From Ruminococcus flavefaciens 007c (lineage in GTDB: Bacteria; Bacillota; Clostridia; Oscillospirales; Ruminococcaceae): DNA of 64,000 bases. Below the pieces are notes generated by a model, which saw nothing but the letters and a program-made list of their open reading frames with translations, made no database searches and was not told where the DNA came from. The DNA is taken from NCBI RefSeq assembly GCF_000571935.1, contig NZ_ATAX01000028.1:129001-193000 (forward strand). Direction: 5' to 3'. Of the stretch, positions 1-8,700 are shown one piece after another (the first letter of the stretch is position 1; every line of letters begins with the position of its first letter). The position numbers were made by a program, and so were the translations under genes.

Positions 1-439
1 TCGTGGCGCATACCAGCATTATAGGCGAACGGAACGCCATGCGTATGAACATCATAAAGGCGTTCTGTACATTTGTAACGTCCGTTGTAAGACGGGTAGT
101 CAGCGAGGCCGTGGAAAACTTATCCACGTTGGCAAATGAAAAGCCCTGCACCTTGCGGAAAAGTGCGCTGCGCAGGTTCTTGGCAAAGCCCATTGCCGCC
201 ACTGCGCTGAACCGCGCCGCAAGAGCTCCGAAGCAAAGGGAACAGACCGACATGACTGCCATAAGGCCGCCCATTCCTGCCACATAGCCGATATTGCCTT
301 TCCTTATTCCGTGATCTATTATGAGTCCCATTACCATTGGTATCAGGACCTCCATGAGTACCTCTCCCACAATGGTCAAAGGTGAGAGATAAGCCTCTTT
401 TTTATACTTTCCTACATGAGAAAAAATAGTACTGTACAT
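1..439 (-). CDS. ABC exporter, N-terminal part (cut by window edge)
   Basis: This leftward gene runs off the left edge; about 146 residues are visible with no in-frame stop. The protein starts MYSTIFSHVGKYKKEAYL. It then has hydrophobic segments, an intracellular-loop sequence (NLRSALFRKVQGF) and the segment STASLTTRLTTDVTNVQ. That LTTRLTTDV pattern is typical of the membrane domain of type I ABC exporters of the multidrug/lipid class (LmrA, YheI/YheH). The nucleotide-binding domain must lie outside the window. The start is the ATG at 439-437, preceded by an AAAGGGG ribosome site. A promoter and a 17-bp palindrome sit directly upstream. The substrate is unknown; exporters of this type are often encoded as heterodimer pairs. 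Confidence 0.8.
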   Translation of the reverse strand, partial: MYSTIFSHVGKYKKEAYLSPLTIVGEVLMEVLIPMVMGLIIDHGIRKGNIGYVAGMGGLMAVMSVCSLCFGALAARFSAVAAMGFAKNLRSALFRKVQGFSFANVDKFSTASLTTRLTTDVTNVQNAFMMFIRMAFRSPIMLVCAT

Positions 440-454
440 CTGTATTCCCCTTTC

Positions 455-471
455 AGACTGAAAAACAGTCT
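455..471. promoter_or_regulatory. Perfect palindrome at the ABC exporter start site (candidate operator)
   Basis: AGACTG-AAAAA-CAGTCT is a perfect 6-bp inverted repeat with a 5-base centre. It lies between the -10 box of the ABC exporter promoter (479-484) and its ribosome binding site, overlapping the expected transcription start near 472. That is the usual place for a MarR- or TetR-type repressor site on a drug-exporter promoter. No regulator gene is visible in the window, so the operator role is inference. A weak mRNA hairpin is the alternative. Confidence 0.5.
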
Positions 472-478
472 AAATTTA

Positions 479-507
479 ATTTTACCATTTATAATGTATC
501 TTGTCAA
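479..507 (-). promoter_or_regulatory. SigA-type promoter of the ABC exporter
   Basis: On the minus strand TTGACA (507-502) is separated by exactly 17 bases from TAAAAT (484-479). It reads into the ABC exporter, whose ATG is about 40 bases downstream. It is divergent from the promoter of the CPBP protease gene. Confidence 0.75.
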
Positions 508-531
508 ATCGGCAGAAAAACGCCTTACTCC

Positions 532-560
532 TTGACAAGAGCCGATTACTATTGTAAAAT
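532..560 (+). promoter_or_regulatory. SigA-type promoter of the first CPBP protease gene
   Basis: TTGACA (532-537), 17-base spacer, TAAAAT (555-560). Transcription would start near 566, only about 14 bases before the ATG at 580. This excludes the longer in-frame start at 532. Confidence 0.75.
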
Positions 561-579
561 AGAGAACGGAGGTGTTTTG

Positions 580-1563
580 ATGCTGAATTACAGACCAAAA
601 ATGTTCGATGAAGCAGCAGGCTCCCACGCTTCAAAGAACATTTTCAAGATAATAATAAGCTTTATACTGGTATTCATAGTGATACTCATACTCGAGACCA
701 TTCCCCCCGCCATCATCTCATGGGGAGCCATGAAGGAAGAAATGGCAAGGCTCTCGGCAGATGGCTTTTCGGGCAATGAATGGGAACTCTCCATGAAGGC
801 ATCGCAGATAGTCTCAATGGATCCAAAGATAATGGTGCCCACGCTTTTCAGTACCATATTCGGCACTCTGGCAGCCATTTTCTACTGCCGCTGCATAGAG
901 CTCAGACCTGTACGCTCCATGGGTGCAAGGAAAAAGGGCATTTTCGGCAGTTATTTCCTTGGCCTGCTGATAGGCGCGGCACTCATGTCTGTCATAGTGC
1001 TTCTCAGCAGTGTCACAGGCGCAAGCAGCACATCTGCCTGCAAAAATGTCAATTACTTTGTCATAGCGATGTTCTTCCTGGGCTTTGTGGTGCAGGGTAT
1101 GAGCGAGGAATTCATCTTCCGCGGCTACCTCATGACTACTATCGGAGGAAGCGGACATCATACCGCCCTTGCTGTGGGTATCAGCTCAGTGGGATTTGCA
1201 CTTGCCCATGCCACAAACCCCGGCTTTGGCCTTGTCCCCTTCATAAATCTTACCTTGTTCGGCGCATTTGCAGCTCTTTACATGATACTTTTCGATAATA
1301 TCTGGGGAGTTTCCGCTATACATTCCATGTGGAACTTCACTCAGGGAAATCTCTACGGCATCAGCGTCAGCGGCTCGGGAGACACCGAGTCGGTATTCCG
1401 CACCACAGCAGTCTCCTCAAAGGACTACATCACAGGCGGCGAATTCGGTATCGAAGGCAGCCTGTTCACGACGATCGCCCTTGGTATAGGCGTTGCAGCC
1501 GTTCTTGCGGCACTTTACAAAAAATCCTCGGCAGCGTCAAAAGCAGCGCAGCCTCAGGCATAA
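580..1563 (+). CDS. CPBP family intramembrane glutamic endopeptidase (CAAX-like)
   Basis: A polytopic membrane protein of 327 residues. It carries the motifs of the CPBP/Abi family: an EEFIFRG motif (Glu-Glu followed by Arg), then FALAHATNPGFG with the second conserved His, then WGVSAIHSMWNF. These match the glutamate and histidine residues of the type II CAAX prenyl endopeptidase fold. The start is ATG 580, with GGAGGTG five bases upstream and a promoter just before it. Bacterial members act in bacteriocin maturation or self-immunity, or have unknown substrates; the substrate here cannot be told. A Rho-independent terminator follows directly. It is divergent from an ABC exporter and convergent with a second CPBP gene. 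Confidence 0.85.
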   Translation: MLNYRPKMFDEAAGSHASKNIFKIIISFILVFIVILILETIPPAIISWGAMKEEMARLSADGFSGNEWELSMKASQIVSMDPKIMVPTLFSTIFGTLAAIFYCRCIELRPVRSMGARKKGIFGSYFLGLLIGAALMSVIVLLSSVTGASSTSACKNVNYFVIAMFFLGFVVQGMSEEFIFRGYLMTTIGGSGHHTALAVGISSVGFALAHATNPGFGLVPFINLTLFGAFAALYMILFDNIWGVSAIHSMWNFTQGNLYGISVSGSGDTESVFRTTAVSSKDYITGGEFGIEGSLFTTIALGIGVAAVLAALYKKSSAASKAAQPQA

Positions 1564-1569
1564 AAACAC

Positions 1570-1606
1570 AGCCCGTAAGCGGTACAGAACTGCTTACGGG
1601 CTTTTT
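1570..1606 (+). terminator. Rho-independent terminator of the first CPBP gene
   Basis: AGCCCGTAAGC and GCTTACGGGCT form an 11-bp stem with an 11-base loop, followed by TTTTT. It starts seven bases after the stop codon. Confidence 0.85.
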
Positions 1607-1611
1607 GGCGC

Positions 1612-1643
1612 AAAAAAAGAGACGAAGGATATTTTTCGTCTCT
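1612..1643 (-). terminator. Rho-independent terminator of the second CPBP gene
   Basis: AGAGACGAA (1618-1626) pairs with TTCGTCTCT (1635-1643). Seven A residues at 1612-1618 form the U-run when read leftward. It lies 28 bases beyond the stop of the leftward CPBP gene. Confidence 0.8.
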
Positions 1644-1671
1644 CCTGCATCAGGCTGTGCATACAGCCTTT

Positions 1672-2877
1672 TTATTCCTTTGTTTCAAGTATGAGCAGCA
1701 CAAGATAGGTCAGCTGGAAAGCAAAGGCCAGTATGCAGCCCACAGAGGTCTTTGCTATGGAGAAGCCTCTCAGCTTCTGTGCGGGAGTGGACATTGGAAG
1801 TCTGCTGCCTTTGCGGAATATGATCAGGAATATAAGTCCTGCCACCGCAGCAATGATAACGACCAGAGCAACCGCAGCCTTTGCGGTATCGTATCCGTCA
1901 AGAAGTGACAATACAGTTACCATAGTATTTATGAAGATGTGCACGATGATCGAAGGAAGTATCGAATTGTGCTTCATGTCGATATGTCCCATGAATATGC
2001 CGATAAGAAAGGCCAGCATGAACTGCGGGATATTTCCGTGTGCAAGTCCGAAGAATACTGCAGAAGCAATTATGGCAAATCTCTGATCCGCCTTGGCAAA
2101 GATCTTCATCAGAGCGCCTCGAAAGAAAAATTCCTCGGTAACGGGAGCGATGATGCAGGTGTAAAGCGTGAGCACCGCGATTCCCAGTCCCGTATTGCCG
2201 TAATCGGAATCCATAACGTCCGTAGTGAAACCGTACTGAGAGAAGACGTCTTCAATGCCTTTTGCCAGAAAAGCTGCCGCCGTCCAGATGAAAAGACCCG
2301 CCATACAGTGAATAAAGACATCACTCAATGAATAATCCCGCGTCTTTATCAGCGATGAAGGCTTTATTTTCGCCCATTTCAGTCCTATAAAGCCGAATCC
2401 CACATTTGCTGACAGGAATATGAGCATATTTATAGAAACGAAGATAGCGCCCTTTTCCATATAGTGGGAGATGGCTCCCGAAGCCGCCTCGGGGTTCATG
2501 CTCTTGAGTATGGCCTGTATGCCCACAATGAGCACCAGTGCAAGAACATTTGATACGATGAACTGGAACAGCGCCGTAAATCCGCCTATATTGTAAAATC
2601 TCCTGATAGCGTTCCTCTCCACCTTTGCAGGCTCGAAGGGCACAGAAAACTCCGGCATGGTTATCCACGGCAGTATCTCCGAATAATCGTCCCTGTACCA
2701 GCGGTACTCGGTAGGATTATCAAAGGGATCCAGCAAATCGGTCTTATTTGACTCGCGGCATTCCTTTTCCTTGGCTTCAAGCTGCCGCGTCAGATTATAT
2801 ATCTCATGGTTAAGCGCCGCGTACTCTGCGCTGTAACCCTGTGTATCGTTCATATCTGTGATTGTCCTGCCTTTCAT
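1672..2877 (-). CDS. Second CPBP family intramembrane endopeptidase
   Basis: A 401-residue membrane protein. It has a soluble N-terminus of about 100 residues, then seven or eight hydrophobic segments. The CPBP motifs are APVTEEFFFRGALM (Glu-Glu then Arg), FFGLAHGNIPQF (second-motif His) and HIFINT. It is larger than the first CPBP protein and not closely similar outside the motifs, so this is probably not a recent tandem duplication. An alternative start is the ATG at 2853, where AGGCAGGA lies upstream; either start keeps the membrane domain. The C-terminal tail after the last helices is positively charged. The gene converges on the first CPBP gene and both have their own terminator. The substrate is unknown. 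Confidence 0.82.
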   Translation of the reverse strand: MKGRTITDMNDTQGYSAEYAALNHEIYNLTRQLEAKEKECRESNKTDLLDPFDNPTEYRWYRDDYSEILPWITMPEFSVPFEPAKVERNAIRRFYNIGGFTALFQFIVSNVLALVLIVGIQAILKSMNPEAASGAISHYMEKGAIFVSINMLIFLSANVGFGFIGLKWAKIKPSSLIKTRDYSLSDVFIHCMAGLFIWTAAAFLAKGIEDVFSQYGFTTDVMDSDYGNTGLGIAVLTLYTCIIAPVTEEFFFRGALMKIFAKADQRFAIIASAVFFGLAHGNIPQFMLAFLIGIFMGHIDMKHNSILPSIIVHIFINTMVTVLSLLDGYDTAKAAVALVVIIAAVAGLIFLIIFRKGSRLPMSTPAQKLRGFSIAKTSVGCILAFAFQLTYLVLLILETKE

Positions 2878-2937
2878 ATATATCTGAACCTATTCTACCA
2901 CAAATGCCGACAAATGTAAAGAGAAAAAAACAATATT

Positions 2938-5256
2938 TCACTCTGTGACAATTATGCCCAGTCCCTGCGTACTTTCGGCAGCAAATGGCTCTGCCGCACC
3001 CTTTACGGAAAGGCGTATCGCATTCCCCTCACGTACAGCCCTTATGCTGACAGCCTCGGCACCGCTACGGTCATATACACAGGTCTTTGCGGAATCCCCG
3101 TCCTCAAAGCCGTACAGTACTATCCTCATGGCCGAGGTATAGTCATAATCGGCAGTATCCTCAAAGCTTCCGTAAACGATAATGGAGGCCGGCCGTGCAT
3201 AGAGCGGAAGTCCGAAATAATCATACTTTCTTGTGTACCAGCTTCCACCGCGGAGCTCCTCCCCTGTCTGGATATCCGTCCATATGCCTCCAGCAGGAAG
3301 GTAGAAGCTGCACTCGCCGTCTTCCCTGAAAACGGGAGCCACAAGGAGAGAATCGCCCAGCATATACTGAGTATCCACGGCAAGGGCACTCCTGTCGCCG
3401 GTAAAGTCCACAGCCATAGCCCTCATCATCGGTATGCCCGTAAGATGAGTCCTTACCGCATTTGACCAGAGATATGGCATCAGCCTGCCCTTGAGCTTCA
3501 CGAAATGCCTCGTCACATCGCAGCTCTCCTCGTCGAAATGCCACGGCACACGGTAGGAGCTGTTGCCGTGGAAGCGCGAATGTGAGGACATGAGCCCGAA
3601 GGCTGTCCAGCGCTTGTACAGGTCGGGAGTGCCTGTGGACTCAAAGCCGCCGATATCATGGGAGAAATATCCGAAGCCCGACATACACAGGGAAAGTCCT
3701 CCTCTTAAAGTCTCGGCCATGGACTCGTAGTCCGAGAAGCAGTCTCCGCCCCAATGTACGGGGAACTGCTGACAGCATGCGGTGGCCGCCCTTGCGAAAA
3801 CGCAGGCCTCGCCCCTGCCGCGCACGGACTCTATTGCCTCAAAGACCGTTTTATTGTAGAGATAAGCATAGTAGTTGTGCATCCTGAAAGGATCCGAGCC
3901 GTCAGAATAGACCACATCCGTGGGGATACGCTCGCCGAAATCGGTCTTTACCGCGTCAACGCCCATTTCCAGAAGGCCGCGTATCTTATCTGCGAACCAC
4001 TCTCTTGCCTGCGGACAGGTAAAGTCTATCACAGCCATGCCGGGCTGCCACATATCACACTGAAAAACCGAACCGTTTCTGTTTTTTATGAAATAGCCCT
4101 TTTCGGCGCACTCGCGGAATACAGGGGATTTCTGCCCGATATAGGGATTTATCCACACACATATCCTCAGCCCCTTTTCCTTCAGCCTTGCAAGCATGGC
4201 CCCGGGCTCGGGGAATTTTCCACTGTCCCACTGAAAGCTGCACCACTCCATTTCCTTCATCCAGAAGCAGTCAAAGTGGAAAACATCAAGGGGGATATCC
4301 CTGCGTTTCATCTCCTCAATAAAAAAGCTGACAGTCTCCTCGTCGTAATCCGTGGTAAAGGAGGTCGAGAGCCACAGTCCGAAGGACCAGGGCGGCGGAA
4401 GCGCGGGTCTTCCTGTAAGGACGGTGTATCTCTCTATCACGTCCGCGATACTTTCTCCGCCGAAAAGGAAGTAGCTCATGGACTCACCCTGCACCGAGAA
4501 GGCGGTTTTCGACACATTCTCGCTGCCTGTCTCGAAACTTACCTTTTCGGGGGTGTCAACGAATACTCCGTAGCCTGCCGACGAAACGAAAAAGGGTACC
4601 GACTTGTAGCTCTGCTCGGTGCAGGTGCCGCCGTCATTGTTCCATATCTCAGCGGTCTGACCGTTTTTCACAAAGGCTGTGAACTTCTCGCCGAAGCCGT
4701 ATATATATTCTCCCACGGAGATATTGAGCATCTCGCGTATATAGGTGCTGCCTCCGTTATCCGACTTAGCAAAGAAGCTGTGTCCCGACTGCTCCTCCTC
4801 GGTGAGCTTTCTGTGCCACGGCTCCTCGGTTATGACGGATGTAGTCCTCCTGCCGGAACCGGTAAGGTATCTTCCGTCATATCTGTATGAAATATCCCAT
4901 TCCTTGCCCTCTTTGCCTATCCTTACGGCGGTGAGCCCCGAAATGAGCTCAGTACAGCCATCTGCACAGCGTCTTATCACGGGAAGGAAACCGCTGCCCT
5001 CATTGAGCTCAAAGGACGGCTGCCTGTCAGGCTCTCCGCAGAAATGTCCGATACTCACTTTTATACAGTTCTCCATAGGCGAAGAGAACCTCACCGTCAG
5101 CACCGGACCGCCCAGAGTCATGCCGCGATTTAATATGATATGAGAAGAAGCCAGCACAGTCACTGAGCTCTCATCAGTCCGCACCTCGTATATCTGTGTT
5201 GCCCAGTGCACATTGTAGCCCGGTCTGCTGAGCCAGAATCCGTCGGAAACCTTCAT
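2938..5256 (-). CDS. yicI: GH31 alpha-xylosidase (YicI type)
   Basis: Family GH31 retaining glycosidase of 772 residues, the same length as E. coli YicI. It removes alpha-1,6-linked xylose from isoprimeverose and xyloglucan oligosaccharides. The nucleophile is Asp439 in VKTDFGERIPTDVVYSDG and the acid/base is Asp505 in HWGGDC. Their 66-residue spacing equals that of YicI (416/482). The N-terminus MKVSDGFWLSRPG aligns with the YicI start, so I use ATG 5256 rather than the upstream GTG (5268) or TTG (5265). There is no signal peptide, so it is cytoplasmic and acts on imported oligosaccharides. It is divergent from the large secreted xylanase gene, which suggests joint regulation by plant cell-wall sugars. 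A related alpha-glucosidase specificity cannot be fully excluded, but the DFGERIPTDVV context is characteristic of alpha-xylosidase. Confidence 0.9.
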   Translation of the reverse strand: MKVSDGFWLSRPGYNVHWATQIYEVRTDESSVTVLASSHIILNRGMTLGGPVLTVRFSSPMENCIKVSIGHFCGEPDRQPSFELNEGSGFLPVIRRCADGCTELISGLTAVRIGKEGKEWDISYRYDGRYLTGSGRRTTSVITEEPWHRKLTEEEQSGHSFFAKSDNGGSTYIREMLNISVGEYIYGFGEKFTAFVKNGQTAEIWNNDGGTCTEQSYKSVPFFVSSAGYGVFVDTPEKVSFETGSENVSKTAFSVQGESMSYFLFGGESIADVIERYTVLTGRPALPPPWSFGLWLSTSFTTDYDEETVSFFIEEMKRRDIPLDVFHFDCFWMKEMEWCSFQWDSGKFPEPGAMLARLKEKGLRICVWINPYIGQKSPVFRECAEKGYFIKNRNGSVFQCDMWQPGMAVIDFTCPQAREWFADKIRGLLEMGVDAVKTDFGERIPTDVVYSDGSDPFRMHNYYAYLYNKTVFEAIESVRGRGEACVFARAATACCQQFPVHWGGDCFSDYESMAETLRGGLSLCMSGFGYFSHDIGGFESTGTPDLYKRWTAFGLMSSHSRFHGNSSYRVPWHFDEESCDVTRHFVKLKGRLMPYLWSNAVRTHLTGIPMMRAMAVDFTGDRSALAVDTQYMLGDSLLVAPVFREDGECSFYLPAGGIWTDIQTGEELRGGSWYTRKYDYFGLPLYARPASIIVYGSFEDTADYDYTSAMRIVLYGFEDGDSAKTCVYDRSGAEAVSIRAVREGNAIRLSVKGAAEPFAAESTQGLGIIVTE

Positions 5257-5304
5257 TTTTTTCAACACCCTTTCCCCATATGTTCAAAATGTCATGATAG
5301 TATC

Positions 5305-5333
5305 ATCATATCATGTTTTTATGAACTTTTCAA
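5305..5333 (-). promoter_or_regulatory. SigA-type promoter of the alpha-xylosidase gene
   Basis: Minus strand TTGAAA (5333-5328), 17-base spacer, TATGAT (5310-5305). Transcription would start near 5298, about 40 bases before the ATG at 5256. Confidence 0.7.
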
Positions 5334-5676
5334 TCCGCTTAACTACTCTTTTTTTTAGCTTAAGGCAATTTTCGCAAAATATAAAATGGTACTTTAAGAT
5401 TCTGTGATTTCAGTGTTTATATGAGCATAATGTTTGAAAAATGCTCTTTGTTCAAAAATTGCGATTGCCACCGCAATTTATGGTTATATCATCATTTTGG
5501 CATTTTTTAATCATAACATAAAGCAGAACACCACATAACATAATATGCAAAATGTCACTCGTTTAGCGATATAACACTTTTATGCTATTAATAGTAATAT
5601 CGTGACCTATTTTTTTATTTTTGCCCCTTTTTTTAAGACTTCCGTCATTTTGTACACCTAATCTGTATTTTTTGAG
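5334..5676. other. AT-rich intergenic region between the two xylan-degradation genes, with inverted repeats
   Basis: About 340 bases lie between the two divergent promoters, with no convincing coding sequence. Two inverted repeats are visible. One is GAGCAT (5423-5428) with ATGCTC (5441-5446). The other is AAATTGCG (5456-5463) with CGCAATTT (5472-5479), a perfect 8-bp repeat with an 8-base spacer. They may be binding sites for a sugar-responsive regulator acting on one or both promoters; no regulator gene is nearby. The rest is low-complexity A/T sequence. Confidence 0.5.
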
Positions 5677-5705
5677 TTGCAAACTATATTTTATTGAAGT
5701 AAAAT
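5677..5705 (+). promoter_or_regulatory. SigA-type promoter of the xylanase gene
   Basis: TTGCAA (5677-5682), 17-base spacer, TAAAAT (5700-5705). It leaves a leader of about 75 bases. A strong GAGGAGG ribosome site lies at 5773-5779, seven bases before the ATG at 5787. Confidence 0.65.
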
Positions 5706-5786
5706 GAGTGTAACAGAATGAAATGATATGCACACTATCATTCCGTTGTCCGAAAAATATAAAATTTTTTACGAGGAGGAGAATTT

Positions 5787-8700
5787 ATGAAAGTCAAAAG
5801 AATAGTTGCAAGCCTTACGGCTGCAGGTTGCCTTTCAGGGGTAGTTACTGTATTCCCGGAAGTAGTACAGCGTACATATGCTGCTCAGATCGTCTACAAC
5901 GATTTTGAACGCAATTACGAAGGCTGGTATAACGACGGAGAAACAGTCGAGCTGACTGCGCAGCCTGCAGCAGGCACCGGAATGTCAAGAGGTATGAAGG
6001 TATCAGGACGTACTTCACCCGAAGACGGTGCTGCTTCTTCAAAGGGTCTTTACCTCTTTGGCGGTGACAGCTATACCTACAGTGTGAAGGTATACAGCAA
6101 TACAGCTGAAAAATTCCGCCTTTCACTTCTTACTATCGACGAAGAAACAGGAAAGGAGACCACAGTCGAGCTTGCTTCCAAGAACGTTCCCGCAGGCGAA
6201 TGGACAGAGCTCAAGAGCACTTATACCGCTCCCGAGGGCAGCTACGAGTTCAAGGTAAAGCTCACCAACGATTCCACTGAGGACTTCTTCTTTGATGATT
6301 TCCTTATCAAGGGCAACAAGGCCGAGCTCGAAGCACACGCTGCTCCCGCAGGCAAGGGCCTTAAGGACGAGTTCGCAGACTATTTCCGTGTAGGTAATAT
6401 CTTCAACGGACAGACCATCAGAAACAGCGGTATCCAGGGCATACTGCTCAAGGACTGCAACGCTATCGAGTGCGAGAACGAGACAAAGCCTTGGGATACT
6501 CTCGTACAGAGCGGTTCTACAGATACGAATGTAAAGGTATCTCTCAACAGCTGCGCAGCTATCTGCGATTTCTGCGTAAAGAACGGCCTCGGCTTCAGAG
6601 GACATACTCTCGTATGGCACAGCCAGACACGTGAGTGGTTCTTCAAAGAGAACTTCAACGATAACGGCGCTTATGTAAACGCTTCCACAATGGATAAGCG
6701 TATGGAAAGCTACATAAAGAATATGTTCGCCGCTTTCAAGACACAATACCCCGACCTTGATCTCTTCGCATACGATGTATGCAACGAGGTAGTTTACGAC
6801 GGCACAGCCAACAACGGCGGTGCAAGACCTACCACAGGCAACGACAGATCATCATGGGTACAGGTATACGGCGGCAACTCCTTCGTTGAGAAGGCATTCA
6901 CATATGCAAGAAAATATGCTCCTTCCACCTGTAAGCTCTACTACAATGACTATAATGAGTTCTCAGGCGACAAGAAGAGATGCATAATCAATACGATCCT
7001 CAAGCCTCTCATGGAAAAGGGACTCATCGACGGCATGGGAATGCAGTCACACGTCAGTGCAGCTTCAGGTCAGTATGACTGGGGCGGAACACCTTCCTAC
7101 CTGGCTGCAATGGACGATTACCTCAGCCTCGGCCTGGATGTACAGGTAACAGAGCTGGATATCTCCACAGAGGGCGGCAAGTACTCATTACAGCAGCAGG
7201 CTGAAAAGTACAAGGCTATTTTCCAGCACGCTGTTGAAGCTAACAAGAGTGGCAAGTACAAGGGCAATGTAACTCTCGTACAGGTATGGGGCCCTAACGA
7301 CAATAACTCATGGGTAGGAACAGACAAGGCTACAGGAAAGAGCAATGCTCCTCTCCTCTACGATGGAAACAATCAGCCCAAGGCTGCATACTCATCTGTT
7401 ACTTCCATCATCCCCGACAGCCAGTGGGGCGTAGGCCTTCCTTATAAGGGACCCGGAAGCAGCGGATTCGTTCCCACACCTGTTGAGCCTCCAAAGGTAA
7501 GCAGCGAGGGATACTGGTTCCACAGCACATTTGAGGACTCGGAAGACAACTGGACAGGCAGAGGTTCATCCTCAGTTGCTACAAGCAGCACCACAAAGTA
7601 CGCAGGCAGCAAGTCTCTCTACGTTACAGACCGTGCAGCTTCATGGAACGGCGCTGCTATCAGTCTCGATCCTTCGATCTTCCAGAACGGTGAGGAGTAC
7701 AGCTTCTCAGTAAATGCCTGCTATCTGGATGGCAGCGAGGAAACACAGGAATTCAAGCTCACTCTCCAGTACAACGACAGCTCCAACGATCCTCATTACG
7801 ATCAGGTTGCTATCGCTTCATCACCTAAGGGCGAGTGGGTACAGCTTGCAAATACAAACTTCAAGATACCCGCTGACGCTTCAGACCTTCAGCTCTACGT
7901 TGAGACTACCGACGAGAACGTATACGGAAACTTCTACATCGACGAAGCTATCGGCGCTCCCGCAGGTACAGTGATCGACGGTGCAGGACAGCCTAAGGTA
8001 CGCAAGGTCGTACTCGGTGACGTAAACTTTGACGAGTGCATAGATTCACTTGATATGATAACTGCAAGAAAGGGCCTCATCAAGGGCGGCTTCGACGATG
8101 CAATGACTCAGAAGGCTGCCGATGTTGACCAGAACAAGACCTTTGAGGTCGCAGACCTGGTACTCCTCCAGCAGTACGTACTCAAGAAGATAACAGAATT
8201 CCCCGTAAACAAACCACCCGTTCCAGAAGTTGATCTTACAGCTCTGGCAAGTAAATTTGGTAATGTAACATTGGCAGAAACATGGAAAAAGGATAACGAG
8301 AACAATCCTATTTATACTCAGCGTTTCGGCGCTGACCCCGGCTGGCTGGTATATGACGGCAGACTTTACGTTTACACAACAGCTGATGAATTCGCATACA
8401 AGAACGGCCAGATGATCGAAAACGATTATTCTTCAGGCTATATCAACTGCTTATCAACAGCAGACCTTGTAAACTGGACAGACCACGGTCAGATCCCGGT
8501 TGCAAAAACAAGAGTAAACGGCACTCCTATTGCAAAATGGGCTAACAACGCATGGGCACCTGATGCTGCATGGAAAAATATCAAGGGACAGGATAAGTTC
8601 TTCCTTTACTTTGCAAACAACGGTTCAGGTATCGGCGTTATCACAGCTGATGACCCGACATTCACCAAGAATGTAAAGGATCCTCTCGGCCATGAACTCA

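Noticed and set aside
3754..4890. Open frame of 378 codons on the plus strand
   Set aside because: It lies wholly antisense to the GH31 gene, has no ribosome site and no recognisable domain; the other strand encodes a clear full-length enzyme.
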